The notes under the pieces were generated by a model. It did no database searches, was not told the origin of the DNA, and saw only the letters and a program-made list of their open reading frames with translations. DNA of 35,485 nt from Bacteroides sp. (GTDB lineage: Bacteria > Bacteroidota > Bacteroidia > Bacteroidales > Muribaculaceae), in NCBI GenBank assembly GCA_014802425.1, contig JAAVCH010000023.1:1-35485 (forward strand), written 5' to 3'. The translations under genes were made by a program, and so were the position numbers. How positions within the stretch are numbered: the first letter of the stretch is position 1; every line of letters begins with the position of its first letter. Below, one piece after another: positions 18,601 to 25,744 of this stretch.

Positions 18601-18906
18601 GGATTGTACTGGGACAGGAGCATAGGAAATGAAGTCTGCTTCTATAACGGTGACTCATTCTGGCCCGATGAAAGCTGGACACGTAAGGCCGCGACGCTGA
18701 TTAACAATCAATACTATCTCATAGAATTGTCGACTGCTGACGAACTGAGCGCATTTGACCGCCTGAGCTCTGAAGGCGGTGCGGGATATTCCTTTGGATA
18801 CGGTTCCGAGGCTACATGGAATAGCGGCAACCATCGACAGGACACTACGGTGCCCAGTGCATTCTCAGGAAGGGACATCACCGAAATCTATCAGATTTGG
18901 AAGTAA
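15652..18906 (+). CDS. Large fimbrial tip-type lipoprotein with starch-binding-like modules, locus 1
   Basis: The 1084-residue lipoprotein (Cys22, LGACSEDFD) starts with a fimbrillin-like part: first strand VVVYVPRVTGEAATR with the maturation-type Arg54, then EAYIFAFPVNNEGK and the core strand LKFAVAKLRVTV near residue 205. After a middle region without family features that I recognise, a carbohydrate-binding-like part begins near residue 635 (IHVKVNKDWGKDVHIYVYQ), with the WPGIKM turn near 785 and GKALIIFTQNHGGG near 813. This is the order seen in CBM26-type starch-binding modules. Another possible module runs from about 870 (YTYRIYWPYSSSFNGINMWN) to the end. The paralog is at 28684. A glycan-binding tip adhesin is the best inference; no catalytic motif is visible. 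Confidence 0.7.
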   Translation: MKRINRNITKALAALTLTLGACSEDFDLREGEMLPDGQGVVVYVPRVTGEAATRAAEPRYTRADGDAWDFEENEGRINEAYIFAFPVNNEGKGTIIRQKLSGGSVGSGDYTGYTGYELSIPADTYRMYVVANYSFTDDELEETGGITEDKLLEKQVGAPAALTASNGLPMSCATFDIKAGSETKANASKVEVLPGGNMAIKADLKFAVAKLRVTVLNDLKSSEKIGGVKVDPAYATSYLIGGQVNLLNDGSSVSGGKTVTGGYFQMPSLKDEKGNPIAIADVSVDNLEALSGEPAEGKAWAWQGTAYLGENLFNASKTNTTTLSVEIGDGDAKEMEIKSENGIERSHMYDVVGTPGGDFVLAIQRWDPEIMALSLRGAYFLHLDTTEIEELKAGEGATVWYETNGALKFDGNPKLDDRDIYSFSVSEEDQTISIDLASHITREDIDRIKADVPGWDVIRIQSGTIIKYIKIGDIVYNEYLNSDIETITVGLSELIGSGSYTSYITIPVETNLKSFTVTKSATWNNIIHEANDDGVEYAVKSLMLQTPQGDNLSDEPAGVTKLSDYVYTINTGDDFTGTYNLQLQYNGLNEGRKFWNDDHDLGIDIEGDITEADGSTTHVRKTVIVKVRASQDKYKIHVKVNKDWGKDVHIYVYQCLQFPTDMTPYVEAQSGLTAAQKTEYLAYAGKPVGARDNTGDGDFTLAALEYSFTGALAFKGWGLTGEDNPARGTWLDNGFRIFNSNPDHWNGRTNLDRHYNDFDFCKEYRDNDEQDCTYCKTGSSSFNHGWPGIKMQLEDDMSDGYWFYFELSGVATPGKALIIFTQNHGGGYQYPSGAGVPLFDYPSKEGWIDITTGGSKTFRPSLEEESDPVPTTQYTYRIYWPYSSSFNGINMWNGSSAWGDSSYTQANYNSSTPENASKGGAVYKRDSDGAYMEFTTSTKLTGDFNYQKMPGHSNQSSFNASAFEDLGNNVYKYTIGDSMPRKVGLYWDRSIGNEVCFYNGDSFWPDESWTRKAATLINNQYYLIELSTADELSAFDRLSSEGGAGYSFGYGSEATWNSGNHRQDTTVPSAFSGRDITEIYQIWK

Positions 18907-18921
18907 CAATATTTTGCAACG

Positions 18922-21900
18922 ATGACAAAGAAAACCTTAATATATGCCTCTGCGCTGCTGGCCCTCACGGCCTGCAGCGACGAGGATTTCAAGATTCCCG
19001 GCGAAATCGGCCCGGACGGCGAGCTTACGCTCATGTTCAATATGGCCGAAATGACACAGGTCAGCACCCGGGCCGCCGACCCAGACGCCGTCAACGACCT
19101 GACGGTCCTCGTACTCGACAACGGCACGATCAAGCAGATTCCGGATATCGACGCCTCGCCTGTATTCACCAATGGCAAGGCCTCCGTGTCATTCACTCTC
19201 GATCCGGCGTTGCGTGCCGATACTCCCAACCTTGAGTTCGTAGTGGTCTGCAATAAACCGTCTGACGTGACATTCGCCGCGAATACCGAGTATGCTGATG
19301 TGGCGGATGCGTCGTTCGAATTTGACCTTGCGGCCGAGGACTATGTCACTATGTCCGGTTCGGCTACGTTTGCCAAGATCGCAGGGGGAGCCTCGATTCC
19401 CATCTACAGAAATGTAGCGAAGGTATCGGCCATTGCGGCGTCGGAGAATGAAGGAACTGGCGAGGAGGCGGATAAATACACCGAGGGCACGACGCGCTAT
19501 CCGGTAGCTGTATATGGTACGGCCACCGATGTGACCCTCAGTGGTGAGCCTCAGTCCGGAACATACACGCTTCCCGGCAATGACGATGCACTCGGCACGG
19601 ATACTGACGCGGTGCTCGTAAATCCAACGTCCAAGACAGGGGACAGGCCCTACGTCATTGTCAAGGCTCCTTTCGACGGCACGGAATACTATTATCGCGT
19701 CAACTTCGAGAAACTCGACTCCGAGGGTAATGTAGAGACCCTGGCGGTGGAGCGCAACCATGAATACAAGATCTATGTGCTCGGCGTCGCCGGCAAGGGT
19801 TACGCCTCACCTCTTGAAGCCGCCAAGAATCCGGTCGGGCTCCTGGAGACGGAGATTGTAGACGTATGTCTTGAAAGCTACAATATGATAACCGACGGAG
19901 TGCGTGAACTCGGTGTAAGCGACAAGGCTGTATTCAGTGGGTCGGCTTCATCGGTAGCCGACGAATGGAATCAGACCACATCCTTTTTCGTTAAGGTCTA
20001 CTCTCCTGTAGAAGGAGAGGAAGAGGACTTCGGAGAGGATAACATCTCAATCGACTGTGACTGGCTGACATTCGTGTCGGTGCAGGAAAATACGGGAAAG
20101 GGTAACATCGGAGGCGGCTCCGGAGAGTTCACGGGCAAGGTCTATGAAGTGACCCTCCGGCTCAAGAAGACGATTGAGCCCGGAACGCTTGAGACCAACA
20201 TCGGTGTCAACTGGATGGGCCTGACCCGCACGGTACCCATCATCTATGAGCGTGACTTCAATGCGGCCGACCTTATAAGCAACGCTGTCCTGACAATGCA
20301 TAACGAGGACGGCGACGTGGTGGTCAATGACTATTTCGGCTTCCTCGGAGGAGCGGCGGACGGAAAGAAACTCTACGGTGTTGACAAAGCGTCGATGGCG
20401 GGCGACTCGATCCGCAACGAGGGCCTGCACTTCCCCGTGATGTACGGAAGCAGCGCCTCCTCACGTGCCACTTACAGCTATGAACTTACCTATGCCGTAC
20501 CCGTGGAAACCGCTTATGACTATGAATTCGCGGCCCTCGGCATCAGCGGCATCAGTTTCGAGTCAGGTGCGGGCCTGGATGCGCGTACCGGCAGTAAAGC
20601 CGCCGGACAGGGCATCCACATTAAGGTCACATGCACTGAGACCGGGTACAACTATCAGGTGGGCACGTTCCGTCTTAGGGTAAAGGCGCAGGGTACTTCC
20701 AAATGGGTGAATCTTGACCTTGACACCTACCATACAGGTTTCTTCCATAGGGAGAACACCTCCTATGCCCAGAGCTCGTCGGCCGGTACGCAGGACTACT
20801 GCTATTATGAGGTGCTGAGGGACAGGGCGCAGCAGAACTATTGGCTCGACCGCAATCTGGGAGCGCACACCAACCGCATGTATGTGGAGACATCTTCCGG
20901 CGATGCCTATTATCCCGCAGGGGAGAAGCTTGAGGCCGGAGCCTACTACCATGCCACCGTATGGGGCGGAAAGAACGGCGAGAACGACTATAATAAGGCG
21001 AAGGTGTTTGCCGACGGTTCTGACTCGGCATATCCCGGCGGCTTCTGCCCCCCGGGCTGGGAGATACCCACCAAGGCCGTGTGGGCTGACCTGCGTTCGT
21101 CGCAGTATTTCCGCACAAGCCAGATCGACACATACTTCGACTCCTCTCTCGCCATGGACGGCGGCCGCCGTATGTACTTCCCGAAGTACGGGTACTATAA
21201 CAACGGTATCCGGCAGGGCTCTTCCCGTGCAGGCTATTATTGGACGGCCACTCCGGCCGACGGCCTTGAAAAGGATGAGATCCAGAAGTGGATGCAGATG
21301 TTCGTGCTTGAAGGCGTCAATCCGGGTTTCGAGCGTGCTGCGGCCGACCAGTCGACGACAGTGCTTGACGGCGCGGCGATGGCCATACGCTGCATTCACA
21401 AGGACAATAACGATGAGGGCACCTCAAACCGTACTTACTTCAATGTCTCCGGTGCCACTCATGTATATGTGTATACTCAGGACGGCACCAACCGCACTGC
21501 GGCCACTTCATGGCCCGGTCAGTTCATCGGCAACTACCAGAACATGGAGTTCAGCTTCGATGATCCTGAGTTTGACCAGCTTTTCTATTTCACGTATACC
21601 TCCACTACCGCTGCTGCCGAACAGCTGTACGTGATTTTCAACTACACTGACTCCAACGGCCAGATCCATTCCATTTCCCGTCGTACGGCCTATGAGGCCG
21701 GGGTGAATACGGATTCATCCGCCCGTCATACGGTGGGTACTAACCCCGCTAATCTTAACGGCTGGAAAGTCACAGGCGACCGTGTGGAAAATGCCGAAGG
21801 TGAGACTGTGACTACTGCCCTCGGCGGTTACTGGCATCTCGCCTATGAAGGCAGCTCCGCCAAAATCGTGTACAGCAACGCCGCCCCCGGCGTACGCCCG

Positions 21901-22800
21901 GACTATATCATCGAGTGGCCTAACACAGGTGGCCAGAACAACATACTGGTGCAGTACGCGGACGGAACGTATCCTTCCGATTTCACAGGCGGCCTTATGA
22001 AATCGAACACCGGCACGAACGGTAGCAATTACGTATATCGGTTTGCCAAGGCTCCGTCAAAGGAAATGAACATCTGGATTGCCGGAGCTGATCCGAGTCA
22101 GCGCAGTCAGTATAAATCGACTGTCAAGGTGTCTGATTTTGTCAAGGAGAGTGAGACAGTGCGCCGCTTCAAGGTCAGCGATATTAATTCCTTCCAGTCC
22201 AATGTGGTGGAGCTTGTCACCGCCTATGTATATGACATGGCCAACTGGGGCAGTATCGTGGCAATGGCATTAAACGGTGCAAATGACGGCCTTACCGACG
22301 CCGCTACATTGATTGAGAGTTCCAATGGAGTTTCCGGCTATCGTTTCAGAATTCCTAAGGACTGTACGATGTTCAGGTTCCAGAATGCGAATGGCACTCA
22401 ATATACGCAGGCGATTCCTTTCACGAGTGCCGATAAGAATAATGTATTCTTCAACTCACTTGAAGACGGGATGACATACAAGCCCGTCACAAACTATAAG
22501 CGTGTTGTCATAAAGGATAATGATAACTGGTCCAACAGCAGCTACAGTAAAGGTGTGGCGATATACAACTGGAGCGGAAGCAGTAAGATGGCTGCATGGC
22601 CCGGTGAGTTGATGCACCGTTGGGGAAATAGTCTGATTTACTGGTTCGATATCCGTTACGATGAGTTCATCATCAATAACTATGTATCGGACGCCGAGAA
22701 CAGCGACGCCTCAAACTCCCTGCAGAAGAGACAGACACTTGACAAGGCGTATGTCGACTTCGAGAAGGGTAAGGTGCTTGTGGTAAGCAACGGTAAGTAA
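18922..22800 (+). CDS. Giant fimbrial adhesin: fimbrillin-like, Fib-major-like and CBM-like domains, locus 1
   Basis: The 1292-residue lipoprotein (LTACSDEDF, Cys18) starts 15 bases after the previous gene. Its N-terminus is fimbrillin-like, with LTLMFNMAEMTQVSTR (Arg50) and NDLTVLVLDNGTIKQI. Near residues 635-825 is a stretch like the Fibrobacter succinogenes major paralogous domain: YWLDRNLGAHTN, GGFCPPGWEIPTKAVWADL, GYYWTATP and AMAIRCIH. From about 837 come modules resembling starch-binding CBM26-type domains: HVYVYTQDG with SWPGQF, a degenerate one near 970-1070, YVYDMANWGSIVAMA near 1100, and VVIKDNDNWSNSSYSKGVAI with AAWPGELM near 1195-1235. A multivalent glycan-binding adhesin is inferred. 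The paralog is at 31702. Module boundaries are approximate. Confidence 0.7.
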   Translation: MTKKTLIYASALLALTACSDEDFKIPGEIGPDGELTLMFNMAEMTQVSTRAADPDAVNDLTVLVLDNGTIKQIPDIDASPVFTNGKASVSFTLDPALRADTPNLEFVVVCNKPSDVTFAANTEYADVADASFEFDLAAEDYVTMSGSATFAKIAGGASIPIYRNVAKVSAIAASENEGTGEEADKYTEGTTRYPVAVYGTATDVTLSGEPQSGTYTLPGNDDALGTDTDAVLVNPTSKTGDRPYVIVKAPFDGTEYYYRVNFEKLDSEGNVETLAVERNHEYKIYVLGVAGKGYASPLEAAKNPVGLLETEIVDVCLESYNMITDGVRELGVSDKAVFSGSASSVADEWNQTTSFFVKVYSPVEGEEEDFGEDNISIDCDWLTFVSVQENTGKGNIGGGSGEFTGKVYEVTLRLKKTIEPGTLETNIGVNWMGLTRTVPIIYERDFNAADLISNAVLTMHNEDGDVVVNDYFGFLGGAADGKKLYGVDKASMAGDSIRNEGLHFPVMYGSSASSRATYSYELTYAVPVETAYDYEFAALGISGISFESGAGLDARTGSKAAGQGIHIKVTCTETGYNYQVGTFRLRVKAQGTSKWVNLDLDTYHTGFFHRENTSYAQSSSAGTQDYCYYEVLRDRAQQNYWLDRNLGAHTNRMYVETSSGDAYYPAGEKLEAGAYYHATVWGGKNGENDYNKAKVFADGSDSAYPGGFCPPGWEIPTKAVWADLRSSQYFRTSQIDTYFDSSLAMDGGRRMYFPKYGYYNNGIRQGSSRAGYYWTATPADGLEKDEIQKWMQMFVLEGVNPGFERAAADQSTTVLDGAAMAIRCIHKDNNDEGTSNRTYFNVSGATHVYVYTQDGTNRTAATSWPGQFIGNYQNMEFSFDDPEFDQLFYFTYTSTTAAAEQLYVIFNYTDSNGQIHSISRRTAYEAGVNTDSSARHTVGTNPANLNGWKVTGDRVENAEGETVTTALGGYWHLAYEGSSAKIVYSNAAPGVRPDYIIEWPNTGGQNNILVQYADGTYPSDFTGGLMKSNTGTNGSNYVYRFAKAPSKEMNIWIAGADPSQRSQYKSTVKVSDFVKESETVRRFKVSDINSFQSNVVELVTAYVYDMANWGSIVAMALNGANDGLTDAATLIESSNGVSGYRFRIPKDCTMFRFQNANGTQYTQAIPFTSADKNNVFFNSLEDGMTYKPVTNYKRVVIKDNDNWSNSSYSKGVAIYNWSGSSKMAAWPGELMHRWGNSLIYWFDIRYDEFIINNYVSDAENSDASNSLQKRQTLDKAYVDFEKGKVLVVSNGK

Positions 22801-22852
22801 CTGCCGCGTTCCTGATTATCCGGCTAAGCAATTCCAATTATCCAATTACCCA

Positions 22853-22887
22853 GAATGTCGCGGCGGCCATTGGCCGCCGCGACATTC
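22853..22887 (+). terminator. Very strong hairpin ending fimbrial locus 1
   Basis: A perfect inverted repeat with 17-base arms (22853-22869 and 22871-22887) around one central base lies 53 bases after the last gene of locus 1. The following bases (GCTTATTG) contain few T, so it is a strong but atypical terminator. The stretch 22888-23110 holds nothing that I recognise. Confidence 0.75.
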
Positions 22888-23114
22888 GCTTATTGTGGGG
22901 TTCTGGCTCAGCTCGGAAGGCAGTCGCGGTTTGCCCGGTGTTGGACGGGATATAGCGGTGTGACCGAGGTGGGCGGTGTTTGTCATAGCGGTATCATAGA
23001 CCTGTCCCGGGGTGGAAATGGTAGCTCGGTATAGGTATTCACTTGAATGGGGAGAGTAGGGGAGGGGTGGAATTGGCCTGTAGTTGCAGAGACGGAAATA
23101 ATTGATTATATTGA

Positions 23115-23367
23115 CGTAAAAACAAAAAAAGAATATCCAGGCTGCTTAATCCGTTCGTGGACTTCGCGTTTAAGTCCATCTTCGGTCGCGAGGGCTCCAA
23201 GCCGGTACCTGATGGATTTCCTGAACTCCCTGCTGGAAAGCGAGGCGGGGTACTCCCCGGTTGTTGACCTCACGTACCGGGACAAGGAGTCCGTCCGGAG
23301 GACGGAGGAAGAGCGCAACATGCGGGAACATTCAGGTTTCCGACTCTCGCTGCCTGACAACAGATAA
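23115..23367 (+). pseudogene. Remnant of a PD-(D/E)XK nuclease-family transposase (Rpn/YhgA-like)
   Basis: One frame encodes LLNPFVDFAFKSIFGREGSK (about 23142-23201), the characteristic N-terminus of PD-(D/E)XK nuclease-family putative transposases common in Bacteroidales. Near 23208 the similarity jumps by one base to another frame, which continues LMDFLNSLLESEAGYS and VVDLTYRDKE, again as in this family. So there is a frameshift. The intact protein is usually near 300 residues; here only about 75 recognisable residues remain. No start codon precedes the first part in frame and the catalytic region after it is missing. It is a decayed fragment lying exactly between the two fimbrial loci. The family call is from memory of its N-terminal pattern. 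Confidence 0.75.
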
Positions 23368-23458
23368 TAAGGGAGATGGATGGAATGGAGGCGTTCAGAC
23401 TGAGTGTAAGGGCGTGGGAGAAAACTGACGGGACAATCTCGATTTAACACTCGAAATT

Positions 23459-23489
23459 TTTGCAGTTAAAATTTTTTTCTATAACTTTG
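23459..23489 (+). promoter_or_regulatory. Consensus promoter of fimbrial locus 2
   Basis: TTTG (23459-23462), 19 bases, then TAACTTTG (23482-23489) is a full match to the Bacteroidetes consensus; the spacer is rich in A and T. The start should fall near 23496, leaving a leader of about 107 bases. It is the best promoter of the plus-strand fimbrial region and clearly better than the one of locus 1. Confidence 0.87.
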
Positions 23490-23602
23490 CCGCATATATG
23501 CCGGAAAGGGGAGGGCTTACCCCGGCACGGTATCCCTACTTACATGCTGACACTCGCGCAGCACTCACGTTGACCGACTTAATACCTGACTCAATAAAAA
23601 TT

Positions 23603-24247
23603 ATGAAACGAAGTCATTGGATCGCGATCCTTATGTTGATCCTCGCGGCCGCTCCGGGTCTCGCCCAGGAAGCAGGCGTCAAAACCAATGTGCTCGGCTG
23701 GGCTACGACCACACCCAACATCGGGGTCGAGATCGGAGCCGGACGCACCTCCACAATCAACCTTACCGGTGCCCTTAACCCCTGGAACTTCGGCGACGAG
23801 AAGCACTTCCGCTTCTGGAACGTCATGCCCGAATACCGCTACTGGTTCTGCGAAAAATTCACAGGCCACTTCATCGGTATCCATGCCCTGGGAGGACAGT
23901 ACAACGCCAAAAACTTCAACTTCCCCCTGAAGGCCCTCATCATCAGCAGCTCCGTCGATCCGCAGCAGACTCCCGCCGACGCGGCTTCGGGCTCCGACGG
24001 CTGGCCTGACCTGACATCCGACCTCAACAAGGGACGCCATGCCGAGGGCTGGTACGTCGGAGGCGGCATCACCTACGGCTATCAGTGGATGCTCGCGCGC
24101 CACTGGAACCTTGAGGCTTCCATCGGAGTGGGCTACGCCTATTCCAAGATGACCTTCTACGGCCGCTGCAACAAAGAGATCGACCACCGTCAGCTTCACT
24201 ACGTGGGTCCCACCCACGCGTCGCTCAGCTTCATGTACATGTTCTAA
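23603..24247 (+). CDS. DUF3575-family outer-membrane protein, fimbrial locus 2
   Basis: This 214-residue paralog of the gene at 8847 has a signal peptide ending near residue 22 (GLAQE). It keeps the same barrel-like strands: VKTNVLGWATTTPNIGVEI, MPEYRYWFCEKFTGHFIGI, GWYVGGGITYGYQWMLA and the ending LHYVGPTHASLSFMYMF. It is longer mainly through an insertion near residues 110-140 (SSSVDPQQTPADAASGSD), probably a loop. The open frame begins at 23498, but that ATG would lie almost on the transcription start and precede a non-signal-like peptide, so 23603 is preferred. The gene after it starts 18 bases downstream. Function in the fimbrial system is inferred from the conserved position in both loci. 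Confidence 0.83.
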   Translation: MKRSHWIAILMLILAAAPGLAQEAGVKTNVLGWATTTPNIGVEIGAGRTSTINLTGALNPWNFGDEKHFRFWNVMPEYRYWFCEKFTGHFIGIHALGGQYNAKNFNFPLKALIISSSVDPQQTPADAASGSDGWPDLTSDLNKGRHAEGWYVGGGITYGYQWMLARHWNLEASIGVGYAYSKMTFYGRCNKEIDHRQLHYVGPTHASLSFMYMF

Positions 24248-24265
24248 ACCTTCCTGCCTACAATC

Positions 24266-25705
24266 ATGAATAAATTCATAGCTACAATACTCGCCGCCGC
24301 AGCCGTCATCATCCCCGCCACGGCAAAAAAGGCTGAATCGACCCTGCAGGAACTCAAGGTGCAGGATGTAAGCATCGTCAAGCAGCAGGGACAGCTCCAC
24401 GTCAGCTGCACGCTCGACTTCTCCGATGTGGAGATAGGCTCCAACCAGCAGGTGATCTACACGCCGCTCCTGCGCGGCAACGGCGAGCAGATAACGATGG
24501 CTCCCGTGGTGCTCAACGGCCGCAACGCCCAGATGAAATGGGACCGTGAGCCGAAACGCCGCGTGCCCGGCGCGCAGGTGGTGAGCCGTAAGAAAGGGGA
24601 GACCCAAATGATGGAGGTCAGCTACGACTTCCCCTATGAAGCCTGGATGGACTACTGCCAGGTGGCCGTAAGCGAAGACCTCTGCGGCTGTGGAGTGCTT
24701 CAGGACCAGGCCTGCCGCGACTACGGCGATCCTTTCGACAATACTCCCGCCGAAGCAGTCATAATGACATATATCCAGCCCGCTGTCGAGGGCACTAAAT
24801 CCCGTTCCGAAGAGGGCTCGGCATTTGTGGACTATATGGTCAACAAGACCAACATCCTTCCCGACTACCGCAACAACCGCGCTGAAATCAAGAAGATTAC
24901 CGCCACGATTGACCTCGTGAAGAACGACCCGCTGGTGAGCATCACCGAAATCAACATCCACGGTTTCGCATCGCCGGAAGGCTCTTACTCCAATAACGCC
25001 CGTCTGGCCGAAGGACGTGCCGCCTCACTCAAGGACTACGTGAAATCGCTCTACACGCTTAAGGACAACCTCTTTACCTCCACATCCACTCCTGAGGACT
25101 GGACCGGCCTGCGCCGCCTCGTCGAGGCCTCGACTCTGGCCGATAAGGAAGCGATTCTCGGTGTGATCGACTCCAATCTGGAGCCTGACGCCAAGGATGC
25201 CGACCTCCGCAAGCGTTTCCCGCAGAGCTATCAGATAATGCTCCGCGACATGTACCCGGCCCTGCGTCACTCTGATTATAAGGTGAAATACGTGGTGCGC
25301 CCCCTCACCATCGAGGAGACTATCGAGGTGATGAAAGTGAAACCCAAAAACGTGTCGCTTCAGGAAATGTTCCTCGTGGCCCAGACCTACGAGCCCGGCT
25401 CGGCCGACTTCAACGAGGCCATGCGTATCGCAGTCGAGACTTATCCCGACGACCCGACAGCCAACCTCAATGCCGCCGCGGCAGCCATCGCCCAGGGCGA
25501 TCTCGACGCCGCCGAGCGCTATCTGGTCAAGGCCGGCGATACCCCCGAGGCACAGCAGGCACGTGGCGTGATAGCCATGAACAAGGGTGACTTCGACGCC
25601 GCCGAGCGCTATCTCAACGCCGCCAAGGCCGCCGGAGTGGCCGACGCCGAGCACAACCTCAGCGTGCTTGCCCGCACCCGCCAGCTCGCCGGGCAGAACA
25701 AGTAA
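24266..25705 (+). CDS. DUF3868/OmpA-like protein with TPR-like C-terminus, fimbrial locus 2
   Basis: The 479-residue paralog of the gene at 9471 has a signal peptide (about 20 residues), a DUF3868-like N-terminal part, an OmpA-like motif near residue 230 (NIHGFASPEGSYSNNARLAE) and C-terminal TPR-like helix pairs (ANLNAAAAAIAQGDLDAAE, then NKGDFDAAERYLNAAKAAG). A Cys-rich segment (YCQVAVSEDLCGCGVLQDQAC) lies near residues 132-152; the locus 1 copy has a shorter equivalent (VGCCNSV). The 43-base stretch 24836-24878, which encodes MVNKTNILPDYRNN, is identical to 10035-10077. It is followed by an AT-rich 39-base gap and then the fimbrillin gene, without the hairpin seen in locus 1. Confidence 0.83.
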   Translation: MNKFIATILAAAAVIIPATAKKAESTLQELKVQDVSIVKQQGQLHVSCTLDFSDVEIGSNQQVIYTPLLRGNGEQITMAPVVLNGRNAQMKWDREPKRRVPGAQVVSRKKGETQMMEVSYDFPYEAWMDYCQVAVSEDLCGCGVLQDQACRDYGDPFDNTPAEAVIMTYIQPAVEGTKSRSEEGSAFVDYMVNKTNILPDYRNNRAEIKKITATIDLVKNDPLVSITEINIHGFASPEGSYSNNARLAEGRAASLKDYVKSLYTLKDNLFTSTSTPEDWTGLRRLVEASTLADKEAILGVIDSNLEPDAKDADLRKRFPQSYQIMLRDMYPALRHSDYKVKYVVRPLTIEETIEVMKVKPKNVSLQEMFLVAQTYEPGSADFNEAMRIAVETYPDDPTANLNAAAAAIAQGDLDAAERYLVKAGDTPEAQQARGVIAMNKGDFDAAERYLNAAKAAGVADAEHNLSVLARTRQLAGQNK

Positions 25706-25744
25706 GAAATCAAAAAACAAATAAATCAAATTAACCTTTTACTT

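Noticed and set aside
15652..22800. The idea that the large lipoproteins are SusD/SusE-type outer-membrane binding proteins.
   Set aside because: No SusC-like transporter is adjacent, the N-termini have the fimbrillin strand and Thr-Arg motif, and they sit inside fimbrial gene order.
22888..23110. A possible small gene or RNA in the gap after locus 1.
   Set aside because: No start codon with a protein-like frame, no promoter motif and no clear hairpin beyond the terminator were found.
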